Part shown: one piece after another, positions 16,000 to 24,439 of the stretch
Layout: each line of letters starts with the position of its first letter
Numbering within the stretch: the first letter of the stretch is position 1
NCBI RefSeq assembly: GCF_030532915.1
Contig: NZ_JAUNKD010000019.1
Coordinates: 1-56,396 of the forward strand
From: Capnocytophaga sp.
Lineage (GTDB): Bacteria > Bacteroidota > Bacteroidia > Flavobacteriales > Flavobacteriaceae
DNA: 56,396 nt
Direction: 5' to 3'
The notes under the pieces: generated by a model
Told to the model about the DNA's origin: nothing
The model's input: only the letters and a program-made list of their open reading frames with translations
Database searches by the model: none
Made by a program: the position numbers and the translations under genes

Positions 16000-17301
16000 T
16001 TATATCGGTTCGGCATAAAGGTCGTAATCGGCTGCTTCAATGACTTTTACGTTAATAAATTCGCCTGTTTTAACGTAGTGTTTTTTGGCGTCGATTAGCA
16101 CTTCGTTATCCACGTCGGGGGAATCATATTCGGTACGCCCGATGAAATAATTTCCTTCTTTTCGGTCGATAAGGCAACGGAAGGTTTTCCCGATTTTCTG
16201 CTGATTGAGTTCCCACGAAATTTGCGATTGAATTTCCATTATCTCGTTGGCTCGCTGTATTTTAACCTGTTCGGGAACATCATCAACCAAGTTGTAGGCG
16301 TGCGTGTTTTCTTCGTGACTATACGTGAAGCACCCCAATCGGTCGAAACGCATTTCTTTTACAAATTCTTTGAGCGTATTGAAATCTTCTTCGGTTTCCC
16401 CCGGATATCCTACAATTAATGTGGTGCGGATAGCCATTTCGGGAAGTTTTTGCTTGAATTCGTTTAGTAATTTTGTTGTTTTTTCTTTGGTCGTACCGCG
16501 TCGCATACTTTTCAAAATGGAATCGGAAATGTGTTGCAACGGAATATCCAAATAATTACAGATTTTCGGCTCTTGCTTCATCACTTCGATAACGTCCATC
16601 GGGAAGCCCGTCGGGAAGGCGTAATGCAGGCGAATCCACTCAATGCCATCCACTTTTACCAAAGCCCGCAACAAATCGGCAAGTTTTCGTTCTTTATAAA
16701 GGTCTAATCCATAATAGGTTAAGTCTTGTGCGATGAGAATCAGCTCTTTAACTCCTTTGGCAGCGAGTTTTTCGGCTTCGGTAACCAAATCTTCAATGGG
16801 CGTACTTCGGTGGCTTCCACGCATTAGCGGAATGGCACAAAAGCTGCACGGGCGGTCGCAACCTTCGGCAATTTTCAGATAGGCGTAATTCTTTGGCGTT
16901 GTGGTAAGTCGCTCACCGATAAGCTCGTGTTTGTAATCGGCTCCCAAAACTTTTAGCAAAGTGGGTAGTTCCGTAGTTCCGAAATATTGGTCCACATCGG
17001 GGATTTCTTTTTCCAAATCGGGTTTGTAACGCTCACTCAAACAGCCCATTACGTATACTTTATCCACAAGCCCTTCTTCTTTGCGTTGCACATAATCCAA
17101 AATGGTGTTGATGCTTTCTTCTTTGGCATTGTTGATAAAACCGCAAGTGTTGATAACCACAATGTTACCTTCTTTTTCGTGAACAACTTCTTTACCGCCT
17201 GCTTTGAGTTGCCCCATCAAAACCTCACTGTCATACACGTTTTTGGAACAACCCAGCGTAACTACGTTGATAACGTTTTTCTTTATCGATTTGGTTCTCA
17301 T
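16000..17301 (-). CDS. rimO: Ribosomal protein S12 (Asp) methylthiotransferase
   Basis: Radical-SAM enzyme that adds a methylthio group to the beta carbon of a conserved aspartate in ribosomal protein S12. The 433-residue protein has three domains. The N-terminal MTTase domain binds one Fe-S cluster through Cys18, Cys53 and Cys87. The radical-SAM core has the CxxxCxxC cysteines Cys148, Cys152 and Cys155 in GCDRPCSFC. A C-terminal TRAM domain follows. The motif SHRSTPIEDL and the absence of MiaB features favour RimO over MiaB. It is transcribed divergently from mtaB, another methylthiotransferase. Confidence 0.94.
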   Translation of the reverse strand: MRTKSIKKNVINVVTLGCSKNVYDSEVLMGQLKAGGKEVVHEKEGNIVVINTCGFINNAKEESINTILDYVQRKEEGLVDKVYVMGCLSERYKPDLEKEIPDVDQYFGTTELPTLLKVLGADYKHELIGERLTTTPKNYAYLKIAEGCDRPCSFCAIPLMRGSHRSTPIEDLVTEAEKLAAKGVKELILIAQDLTYYGLDLYKERKLADLLRALVKVDGIEWIRLHYAFPTGFPMDVIEVMKQEPKICNYLDIPLQHISDSILKSMRRGTTKEKTTKLLNEFKQKLPEMAIRTTLIVGYPGETEEDFNTLKEFVKEMRFDRLGCFTYSHEENTHAYNLVDDVPEQVKIQRANEIMEIQSQISWELNQQKIGKTFRCLIDRKEGNYFIGRTEYDSPDVDNEVLIDAKKHYVKTGEFINVKVIEAADYDLYAEPI

Positions 17302-17325
17302 CTTTCAAACTGATTTTTCGGGGGG

Positions 17326-17333
17326 CAAAGGTA
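17326..17333 (-). promoter_or_regulatory. Bacteroidota -7 box for rimO
   Basis: TACCTTTG on the minus strand, 25 bases upstream of the rimO start. Confidence 0.65.
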
Positions 17334-17508
17334 TTTATTTTTTTTGACTTTGACGGACTTCTGTTTTAGAACAATTATAAATTAGATGTTTTTTTAACAT
17401 AAGGCTCGATAGTAAATTGGAATGCCGATGTACTAATTTTGATAGGTAAGACTACAAGCTAACTTGTTTTATGTCAGTGATACATATAAATATATTGAAA
17501 ATTAATGT

Positions 17509-17537
17509 TTTGATGAATTGAAAAAAACGTATCTTTG
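17509..17537 (+). promoter_or_regulatory. Bacteroidota promoter for mtaB
   Basis: TTTG at 17509-17512, a 17-base spacer, then TATCTTTG at 17530-17537, 28 bases ahead of the start. Confidence 0.75.
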
Positions 17538-17565
17538 TCGCCTTGAAAAAATAAGATAAAACGAA

Positions 17566-18891
17566 ATGATTTTGTCAGAAGATAAAAAAAAGGTGGCTTT
17601 TTACACATTGGGCTGCAAGCTGAATTTTTCTGAAACTTCAACCATTGCCCGAAGTTTTGAAAATGAAGGCTTTTTGCGTGTTGATTTTGAGGAAGTTGCC
17701 GATATATACGTAATCAACACCTGTTCCGTAACTGAAAATGCCGATAAGCAATTTAAGCAAATTGTGCGTAAAGCATTGAAAACAAATGAAAAAGCATTTG
17801 TGGCGGCTGTGGGTTGTTATGCACAACTTAAACCCGAAGAATTGGCTGCCGTTGATGGGGTTGATTTGGTTTTGGGGGCAAAAGAGAAGTTTGACATCAC
17901 CCAATACATTGATGATTTAACGAAAAACAACGAAGGGCAAGTGCATTCGTGTGAAATTTCGGAAACTGATTTTTACGTCGGGAGTTATTCCATCGGTGAC
18001 AGAACCCGTGCTTTTTTAAAGGTACAAGACGGTTGCGATTATAAATGCACTTACTGCACCATCCCGATGGCACGAGGAATTTCACGCAGTGACACCATAG
18101 CCAATGTGTTGAAAAATGCCCAAAAAATTTCAGAACAAGGCATCAAAGAAATTGTGCTAACGGGCGTAAACATAGGTGATTATGGCAAAGGTGAGTTCGG
18201 AAATAAAAAACACGACCATACTTTTTTGGAATTGGTGCAGGCGTTGGATACGGTGCAAGGCATCGAGCGCTTGCGAATTTCGTCAATAGAACCCAATCTG
18301 CTCAAAGATGAAACCATTGATTTTGTGGCAAAAAGTAAAGCGTTTGTGCCTCATTTTCACGTTCCTTTGCAAAGCGGAAGCAACGATATATTAAAGAAAA
18401 TGAAACGTCGTTACTTGCGTGAATTGTATCAAAGTCGGGTGCAAAAAATTAAGGAAACAATGCCGCACGCCTGTATCGGTGCCGATGTAATTGTTGGGTT
18501 CCCCGGTGAAACAGATGCTCATTTTTTGGAAACGTATCATTTTTTAAGCGAGCTTGATGTATCTTATTTACACGTGTTTACCTATTCGGAACGCGACAAT
18601 ACCGAAGCCGTGTTGATGGAGGGCGTCGTGCCCGATGCCGTTCGTGCCAAACGCAGTAAAATGCTCAGAGGGCTTTCTGCCAAAAAACGAAATGCTTTCT
18701 ATCAGAGTCAGTTAGGGACTGAACGTACCGTTCTTTTTGAGAGCGAAAACAAACAGGGATACATTCACGGATTTACTGAAAATTATATCAAGGTAAAAAC
18801 CCCTTGGAATCCGGCGTTGGTCAATACGCTTCACAAAGTAAAACTCACCAAAATTGATTCGGACGGAATGGTGCGTTTTGAATTTTTATAG
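17566..18891 (+). CDS. mtaB: tRNA threonylcarbamoyladenosine(37) methylthiotransferase
   Basis: Radical-SAM methylthiotransferase that converts t6A37 to ms2t6A37 in tRNAs reading ANN codons. The 441-residue protein has N-terminal cluster cysteines Cys17, Cys53 and Cys84, with the MtaB-typical FYTLGCKLN opening. The radical-SAM cysteines are Cys157, Cys161 and Cys164 in GCDYKCTYC, and a TRAM domain is at the C-terminus. The early KLN and the SRSDTIANV segment separate it from MiaB and RimO. It has its own promoter and is back to back with rimO. Confidence 0.92.
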   Translation: MILSEDKKKVAFYTLGCKLNFSETSTIARSFENEGFLRVDFEEVADIYVINTCSVTENADKQFKQIVRKALKTNEKAFVAAVGCYAQLKPEELAAVDGVDLVLGAKEKFDITQYIDDLTKNNEGQVHSCEISETDFYVGSYSIGDRTRAFLKVQDGCDYKCTYCTIPMARGISRSDTIANVLKNAQKISEQGIKEIVLTGVNIGDYGKGEFGNKKHDHTFLELVQALDTVQGIERLRISSIEPNLLKDETIDFVAKSKAFVPHFHVPLQSGSNDILKKMKRRYLRELYQSRVQKIKETMPHACIGADVIVGFPGETDAHFLETYHFLSELDVSYLHVFTYSERDNTEAVLMEGVVPDAVRAKRSKMLRGLSAKKRNAFYQSQLGTERTVLFESENKQGYIHGFTENYIKVKTPWNPALVNTLHKVKLTKIDSDGMVRFEFL

Positions 18892-18949
18892 CTAACCCAA
18901 AAAGATTGTTAATTCTTCCCTCCTCACATCAAAACGAACTGACTATAAT

Positions 18950-19020
18950 AGGGTTCATTAAGGTATTAAATAGTGTTCATTAAGGTATTTAATAGTGTTC
19001 GGAAGGGTATTTTATTATTT
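18950..19020. repeat. Three 22-bp direct repeats (array C)
   Basis: TTCATTAAGGTATT at 18954 and 18976 and TTCGGAAGGGTATT at 18998, exactly 22 bases apart, each preceded by ATAGgG or ATAGTG. The third unit looks like the TTCGGAACGATACTTTG unit of array B, so this is probably the same repeat family with a different core. The 307-base gap between the convergent mtaB and PBP1A genes otherwise holds only the terminator at 19141-19179. Confidence 0.75.
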
Positions 19021-19140
19021 TATATCAATTTTTTGAGAGAAATATAGCCAATTTAAGACAGATTGTTGTATTAATTCCCTTATTTGAAGCAGAATTTTAG
19101 GTAAAAACAGATAGGTTATATAACTATTTCCTGTAAAAAG

Positions 19141-19179
19141 AAAGGGCATTGAATTTTGGAAATTAATTCAATGCCCTTT
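19141..19179. terminator. Bidirectional terminator between mtaB and PBP1A gene
   Basis: Perfect 15-bp stem AAAGGGCATTGAATT (19141-19155) with 19165-19179 around a 9-base loop. A residues lie on the left and TTTGTTT on the right. Confidence 0.85.
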
Positions 19180-19198
19180 GTTTATGTTTGTTTCGTAC

Positions 19199-21499
19199 CT
19201 AAAAATCAATCTGACCGAAATCGTCTCCCGAGTTGCTTGCCTGTTCTTTTGAGCAATCCGTGATGATTTCCATATTTTCAGGAGCGGGGAAAGGTGATTT
19301 TGAAACGTTTAGGTCTTTATCTTCGTAACATTTCTTCATATAATATCCCCAAATGGGAAGTGCCATTGTAGCTCCTTGCCCGTAGGCAGTTCCTCTGAAA
19401 TGCACCGAACGGTCTTCACCGCCTACCCAAACGCCTGTTACCAAGTTCGGTACCATTGCCATAAACCAACCGTCGCTGTTGTTTTGCGTGGTTCCTGTTT
19501 TGCCTGCAATGGGGTTGGTGAAGGCATACGGATATCCTGTCATTACATTTTTATACAGGCTGTTATATGAATCAGCGCCTTTGGTTCTGAGCCTTGCACC
19601 CGAGCCGTATTGGGTTACGCCTTCCATCAGGTTCACCACGGCGCGAGCCACGTCGGCACTGACCACATCGTGCGTTTCGGGTGTGTTTTCAAACAAAACG
19701 GTTCCGTTTTTGTCCTCAATGCGCGTTACCAAAGTGGGTTTGACGTACACGCCTTCGTTGGCAAAAGTGCTGTAAGCGCCAACCATTTCGTAAACCGTTA
19801 CGTCAGAAGTTCCCAGTGCGATAGACGGCACTTCGGGAATTTGGGAAGTAATGCCTAAATTGCGAACCATATTGATAACGGGAACCGGACCTACTTTATC
19901 CATTAAATTCACCGTGATGGAGTTCACCGAGTTTGCCAAGGCATATTTTAGTGACATTGATTTTCCGGAGAAACTTCCGTTTGAGTTTTTGGGGCACCAA
20001 GCTGTTGCGTTTCCGTATTTTTCGGCTTCAATGCAGGTTTGAATATCAGGAAGTTCATAGCAGGGCGAATAATGCAATTGGTCGATGGCGGTTGCGTAGA
20101 CGAAAGGCTTGAAGGTCGAACCTGTTTGGCGCGCACCTTGAATTACTTGGTCATACTGAAAGTGTTTGTAATTAATGCCTCCTACCCAGGCTTTTATGTG
20201 TCCGGTTTGTGGTTCCATTGACATCATTCCGGTGCGTAAAAAGGCTTTGTAATACAAGATGGAATCGCGCGGAGTCATAACGGTGTCTTTTTCACCTGCC
20301 CACGAAAAGATGCGCATTTCAGTTTCTTTTGTGAATGATTCCCTGATTTCTTTTTCGGAATGCCCCGATGCTTTCATTTTCCGCCAGCGCTGCGAATTTT
20401 TCATAGCCCGCTCAATGAGTGAGGCATACTCATCTTTTGAAACTTCCAAAAACGGAAAAGTTTTATTCTTTTTGGGATTATTTTCGGCATCAAAGGCTTT
20501 TTGAAGGCGTTGCATATGCTCACGTACAGCGATTTCGGCATAGGTTTGCATTTTTGAATCAATGGTCGTGTACACTTTCATTCCGTCTAAATAAAGATTG
20601 TGTTTGCTGCCGTCGGGTTTCGGATTTTTTTCAATCCATTCCTTCATATAAGAGCGTAAATATTCTCTGAAATAAGTGGCGATGCCTTCGTTATGGCTTT
20701 CGGGTGTGAAGTTGATTTTCAGCGGAATTTGCTGTAATGAATCTTTTACTTTTTGTGAGATATAGTTGTTTTTTGCCATTTGTGCCAGCACCACGTTTCG
20801 GCGGTTGGTAACGCCCTGAGGATTGCGAACGGGGTTGTAAAGTGATGAATTTTTGAACATTCCCACCAGTACGGCGCTTTCTTCAACTGACAAATCCTGT
20901 GGTTCTTTATCGAAGTAAATACGGGCTGCCGAACGTATGCCATCAGCTTGGTAACCAAAATCATAGATGTTGAAGTACATCGTTAAGATTTCTTCTTTGG
21001 TGTATTGGGTTTCCAATCGGGTAGAGATGACCCACTCCTTAATTTTTTGGGTATAGCGTTCCAATCCGCGTGCTTTTGTTCCGTGAAATAGCTGTTTGGC
21101 AAGCTGTTGCGTGATTGTTGAGGCGCCGCCTTTGCTTCCCAGATAAGCAATGGCGCGGAGTGTACCGCGAACGTCAATGCCTGAGTGTTCATAAAAACGC
21201 TCATCTTCGGTGGCGACGAGTGCATCGACCAAATGTTTGGGTAAGTCTTTGAATTTAACCGGAGTACGGTTGTCATCTAAATAAAACTTGCCCAGTGTTT
21301 TTCCGTCGGCACTGACAATTTCGGTAGCCAAATTGGTTTCAGGGTTTTCAAGTCGTTTGAAATCAGGCATTTCTCCAAAAAATCCCCACGAGGCGAACAG
21401 AAACAGCAATACAACGAGCACAATGCCACCGGCAAACACGCGCCAAAACCATTTGGCAATCGGATTGATATTTTTATCAGTATTTGTTTTTTTTGACAT
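19199..21499 (-). CDS. Penicillin-binding protein 1A (bifunctional transglycosylase/transpeptidase)
   Basis: Class A PBP of 766 residues that polymerises and crosslinks peptidoglycan at the outer face of the inner membrane. A short cytosolic tail precedes one membrane helix (about 17-38). The GT51 glycosyltransferase domain has catalytic Glu98 in ATEDERFYEH and GASTITQQLAKQLF. The transpeptidase domain has the active serine in Ser461-Thr-Phe-Lys464, SVN at 524-526 and KTG at 667-669. It is the last gene of a ricT-gldH-PBP1A unit, starting 14 bases after gldH, and ends in a terminator shared with mtaB. Confidence 0.95.
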   Translation of the reverse strand: MSKKTNTDKNINPIAKWFWRVFAGGIVLVVLLFLFASWGFFGEMPDFKRLENPETNLATEIVSADGKTLGKFYLDDNRTPVKFKDLPKHLVDALVATEDERFYEHSGIDVRGTLRAIAYLGSKGGASTITQQLAKQLFHGTKARGLERYTQKIKEWVISTRLETQYTKEEILTMYFNIYDFGYQADGIRSAARIYFDKEPQDLSVEESAVLVGMFKNSSLYNPVRNPQGVTNRRNVVLAQMAKNNYISQKVKDSLQQIPLKINFTPESHNEGIATYFREYLRSYMKEWIEKNPKPDGSKHNLYLDGMKVYTTIDSKMQTYAEIAVREHMQRLQKAFDAENNPKKNKTFPFLEVSKDEYASLIERAMKNSQRWRKMKASGHSEKEIRESFTKETEMRIFSWAGEKDTVMTPRDSILYYKAFLRTGMMSMEPQTGHIKAWVGGINYKHFQYDQVIQGARQTGSTFKPFVYATAIDQLHYSPCYELPDIQTCIEAEKYGNATAWCPKNSNGSFSGKSMSLKYALANSVNSITVNLMDKVGPVPVINMVRNLGITSQIPEVPSIALGTSDVTVYEMVGAYSTFANEGVYVKPTLVTRIEDKNGTVLFENTPETHDVVSADVARAVVNLMEGVTQYGSGARLRTKGADSYNSLYKNVMTGYPYAFTNPIAGKTGTTQNNSDGWFMAMVPNLVTGVWVGGEDRSVHFRGTAYGQGATMALPIWGYYMKKCYEDKDLNVSKSPFPAPENMEIITDCSKEQASNSGDDFGQIDF

Positions 21500-21513
21500 A
21501 ATTATATTGATTA

Positions 21514-21987
21514 TTAGTTGATTGTTTCAATTCGTAAACCTACTTCCGTGATGCCTTCCAATTGTTCAATACCTTCATTCTCACCGATTTTACGCATAGC
21601 CTGTTCAATTCGGAGAGTGTATTTTCCTTTTGCGGGAAATGAAAATTTTTCTTTGTACCACAATTTACTTTCTTTCACGGCTGAATATCCGTAGCCAAGC
21701 CAAGTTCCGTCGGGGGTTGCCATTTCGTACTGTAATGTATCAATAATCACTTTATTGTCAGGTTGTTCCAATCGGGTGATTACAAACAGATTACTAAACG
21801 GATATGCTTCGTTGTTTCGTAACATTATAAACATATTTTTTTGTGCAAGTGAATCTTGTTCAAATTGAAAAACAACGGGTTGCGATTTATTCCAACCATC
21901 GGAAATAGAAACATATTCAGTGTATTCAACATTGGTTGAACAACTTGCAAAGAAAATGAATACTAAAAGTAATTGTACGATTCTCAT
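21514..21987 (-). CDS. gldH: Gliding motility lipoprotein GldH
   Basis: Lipoprotein of 157 residues with a signal peptide ending at the lipobox FASC (Cys16). The rest is the beta-rich GldH domain, recognisable by EYVSISDGWNKSQPVVF, DTLQYEMATPDGTWLGYG and YTLRIEQAMR. In Flavobacterium johnsoniae GldH is required for gliding, in association with the type IX secretion apparatus. The position between a PSP1-domain gene and a class A PBP gene is the usual flavobacterial context. There is no obvious export signal after the cysteine, so it probably faces the periplasm. Confidence 0.9.
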   Translation of the reverse strand: MRIVQLLLVFIFFASCSTNVEYTEYVSISDGWNKSQPVVFQFEQDSLAQKNMFIMLRNNEAYPFSNLFVITRLEQPDNKVIIDTLQYEMATPDGTWLGYGYSAVKESKLWYKEKFSFPAKGKYTLRIEQAMRKIGENEGIEQLEGITEVGLRIETIN

Positions 21988-21993
21988 TTTTTG

Positions 21994-23376
21994 TTATTTT
22001 TCTTTGTTGGTATTGTTGCGGTTATGGTTGGGTTTGCGTTTAAAATTGGTGTTTTTTGAGTCTTTCAACTTCTTCGGATTGTTTTGAACCTCTTTTTTGG
22101 GGTTCGGATTTGCTTTTTTGGGTTCTTTTTGAACTTTTGTGGTTGTTTGATTTTCTGTTGGTTCTTTTGGTTTTTTCGGTGTTTTTACATTTTTTTGATT
22201 GTTTGTGTTCTTAGCCGTGTTTTGCCCTTTTTGAGCGTTTGTTTTGTTGTTTTTTTGGTTTTTCTTTCTGTTTTTCTTGGGTTTATCAAATCGGGTAATG
22301 TCTTCCTCAACAACTTCCTTGATGTCACCATTTAATGAGGAGGTCATTCCCAAATTATCACTCACAATGGCATAATCTTCCAATGCGATTGTTTTTTGCG
22401 CGGCGTTTAGGGTGATGATTTCCTTAACGCTGTCCACTGAAATTTTGTACCAGTTGGTAGGGGCTTCGTCATAGGTGAACCACATCAAACGCTTGAAAAT
22501 ATCGATTTTTTGACAGCTTGCTTTTCCTTTGGAAGTCAGTAGTTTAATGTCGGTTTTCGGAAAATCTTTCAGGGCATCTAAGTAAGTGTCAAGTTCAAAA
22601 TTGATGCAACATTTGAGCTTTCCGCACTGCCCAGCCAATTTTTGCGGATTGAGCGAAAGTTGTTGATAACGAGCCGCTGCGGTGGTTACGGTTCTAAAAT
22701 CGGTAAGCCAAGTGGAGCAACACAGTTCACGTCCGCACGAACCAATTCCGCCCAGTCGGGCAGCCTCTTGTCGGAAACCAATTTGCCGCATTTCAATGCG
22801 AATGGCAAAAGCCCGCGCCATATCTTTGATTAATTGCCGGAAATCAACGCGCCCTTCGGCAGTATAGTAAAACGTAGCTTTTGAGCCATCTCCTTGAAAC
22901 TCAACATCTGATATTTTCATTTCCAACCCCAAGGCAATTGCCAGCTCACGCGATTGTTTCTGTACGGATTCTTCCTTGTCTCGCGCTTCCTTCCAAACGT
23001 CAATATCCCGCTGGTTTGCTTTGCGGTAAATTTTGGGTACGTTTTCACTCTCCCAGTTGATTTTGTGTTTTTTCATTTGCAAACGAACTAACTCGCCGGT
23101 CAGGGTAATAACGCCCACATCGTGCCCCGAAGCGGCTTCGGTAGCAACCACATCACCGATTTGCAGAGGCAGTTTGTCGTGATTTCTGAAATATTCTTTT
23201 CGGCTGTTTTTAAAGCGTACTTCCACGCAATCAAATTTTTCTTGTCCGCCCGGAAGTTGTGTGTTGGCAAGCCAGTCAAAAACGGCTAATTTTCCGTTTG
23301 AACAACCGCCTGAACTGCAACCGCCTCCACAGCCGCAACCTTTTTTATCTTTTGTACTGCAATTATTGCAACTCAT
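21994..23376 (-). CDS. ricT: PSP1/RicT-domain regulatory iron-sulfur protein
   Basis: Cytosolic protein of 460 residues centred on a PSP1 domain (about 50-270). Related RicT (YaaT) proteins of Firmicutes join RicA and RicF in an Fe-S complex that affects RNase Y processing; the role in Bacteroidota is less defined. Conserved cysteines occur in GSCGRELCCSTWL and GKLKCCIN. The N-terminus is a Cys/Gly-rich stretch with nine or more cysteines (CSTKDKKGCGCGGGC), and the last ~110 residues are a Lys/Asn/Pro-rich low-complexity tail. It leads the unit with gldH 6 bases downstream. A promoter box is at 23498-23505. Confidence 0.87.
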   Translation of the reverse strand: MSCNNCSTKDKKGCGCGGGCSSGGCSNGKLAVFDWLANTQLPGGQEKFDCVEVRFKNSRKEYFRNHDKLPLQIGDVVATEAASGHDVGVITLTGELVRLQMKKHKINWESENVPKIYRKANQRDIDVWKEARDKEESVQKQSRELAIALGLEMKISDVEFQGDGSKATFYYTAEGRVDFRQLIKDMARAFAIRIEMRQIGFRQEAARLGGIGSCGRELCCSTWLTDFRTVTTAAARYQQLSLNPQKLAGQCGKLKCCINFELDTYLDALKDFPKTDIKLLTSKGKASCQKIDIFKRLMWFTYDEAPTNWYKISVDSVKEIITLNAAQKTIALEDYAIVSDNLGMTSSLNGDIKEVVEEDITRFDKPKKNRKKNQKNNKTNAQKGQNTAKNTNNQKNVKTPKKPKEPTENQTTTKVQKEPKKANPNPKKEVQNNPKKLKDSKNTNFKRKPNHNRNNTNKEK

Positions 23377-23497
23377 TTACTTTTAGTTTTTTAACAAAAT
23401 CAGATGAGTAATCATCAGCATTTTGTGTATTTTGAATTCCCGTTAGTGTATTTAAACTTTTTGATATTTTTATGGCAAGTTATAAAAATTCAAACCG

Positions 23498-23505
23498 CAA
23501 AAATA
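23498..23505 (-). promoter_or_regulatory. Bacteroidota -7 box for ricT-gldH-PBP1A
   Basis: TATTTTTG on the minus strand, 121 bases upstream of the ricT start, so a long leader would result. Confidence 0.45.
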
Positions 23506-23563
23506 CAGATTTTTATTTTATTTTGGCGTAAACTCAATTTATAATTTTTTTTATGGCGATAAA

Positions 23564-23591
23564 AACCACATAATTACGTAATTATATGGTT
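23564..23591. promoter_or_regulatory. 28-bp near-perfect palindrome in the ricT-azurin gap
   Basis: The centre ATAATTACGTAATTAT (23570-23585) is a perfect palindrome. The arms extend to AACCA/TGGTT with one mismatched pair, giving 14-base half sites. It may be an operator for one of the divergent genes or a weak hairpin. Apart from this palindrome and two promoters, the 373-base gap (23377-23749) is AT-rich with nothing else recognised. Confidence 0.4.
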
Positions 23592-23693
23592 GTGATTGTT
23601 TTTTGTGTGTTAAACAATTTTTGTTTTTAATTTCTTGTTAATTAATTAGTTATGTTTTTGTTAAAATAAAAAGAAAAAAATATGTAATTTAGA

Positions 23694-23725
23694 TTTGCTT
23701 TAAATAGAAAGCTTTTGTACTTTTG
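23694..23725 (+). promoter_or_regulatory. Bacteroidota promoter for the azurin gene
   Basis: TTTG at 23694-23697, a 20-base spacer, then TACTTTTG at 23718-23725, 24 bases ahead of the start. Confidence 0.75.
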
Positions 23726-23749
23726 TCGTGAATTTTAAAACATATTGAT

Positions 23750-24277
23750 ATGAAAAAAATATTTTTGATTGCCCTTATGGGGACGTTTATTGTTTCGTGC
23801 GGAAACACGGATAACAAGAAAAAAAATGGTGGTGATGCTATGACTGAGCATTCAATGACGGAGCACAACCACGAGTCGGCACCTACTTCCGATAAGATGG
23901 CGACAGGCAATGACATTGTGCTGGAAAGTACCGATCAGATGACCTATAACGTGAGTGAAATTAAAGTGAAAGGGGGCGAAAAAGTAACCCTGACTTTGAA
24001 GCACGTTGGTAAGATGCCTGTGGAGGTAATGGGGCATAATTTCGTGCTTTTAAAACAAGGCACTGACCTTGCTGCTTTTGCCGGTAAGGCAATGAACGCC
24101 AAAGAAACCGATTACGTGCCTGCGGGAAGTGATGAGGTAATTGCCCATACGAAAATGATTGGTGGCGGTGACTCAACTACCATCACATTTGATGCGCCTG
24201 AAAAAGGAACGTATGACTTTATGTGTTCATTTCCGGGGCATTACGCCATTATGAAAGGTAAGTTCATTGTTGAGTAA
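23750..24277 (+). CDS. Azurin-like cupredoxin lipoprotein
   Basis: Type 1 blue-copper electron carrier of 175 residues. The signal peptide ends in IVSC (Cys17), so it is lipid-anchored in the periplasm or outer membrane. A polar His/Met-rich linker (about 18-52, with TEHSMTEHNHE) precedes the azurin domain. The copper ligands are His96 in MGHNF, then Cys159, His164 and Met168 in MCSFPGHYAIM. It probably shuttles electrons to a terminal reductase such as a cytochrome c peroxidase; no partner gene is adjacent. It is monocistronic, with its own promoter and terminator. The linker could also bind copper. Confidence 0.92.
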   Translation: MKKIFLIALMGTFIVSCGNTDNKKKNGGDAMTEHSMTEHNHESAPTSDKMATGNDIVLESTDQMTYNVSEIKVKGGEKVTLTLKHVGKMPVEVMGHNFVLLKQGTDLAAFAGKAMNAKETDYVPAGSDEVIAHTKMIGGGDSTTITFDAPEKGTYDFMCSFPGHYAIMKGKFIVE

Positions 24278-24303
24278 GAGGTTTTATTGTTTTTAACAGA
24301 TAT

Positions 24304-24337
24304 GGCTGTCTTTAGTGTGTAAAGGCAGCTTTTTTTG
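24304..24337 (+). terminator. Terminator of the azurin gene
   Basis: Ten-pair stem GCTGTCTTTA (24305-24314) with TAAAGGCAGC (24320-24329), including one G-U pair, then seven T residues, 27 bases after the stop. Confidence 0.8.
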
Positions 24338-24363
24338 TGTTCTGTATTTTTTTTGTATCTTTG
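24334..24363 (+). promoter_or_regulatory. Bacteroidota promoter for the mutL unit
   Basis: TTTG at 24334-24337, an 18-base spacer, then TATCTTTG at 24356-24363. The -33 element overlaps the T-run of the azurin terminator. Confidence 0.7.
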
Positions 24364-24439
24364 CAAGATGTGGAGTGCCAACCAGACAAGAGGCATTTTA
24401 CCAATTGGTAGTTCCTATTAATTTTAAGAATGTATTTCT

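Noticed and set aside
22084-22335. Phe/Val-rich 83-codon frame antisense to the ricT tail
   Set aside because: It is the complement of the Lys/Asn-rich low-complexity tail. I also considered whether the tail itself is a frameshift product, but the frame is continuous with the PSP1 domain and ends normally.
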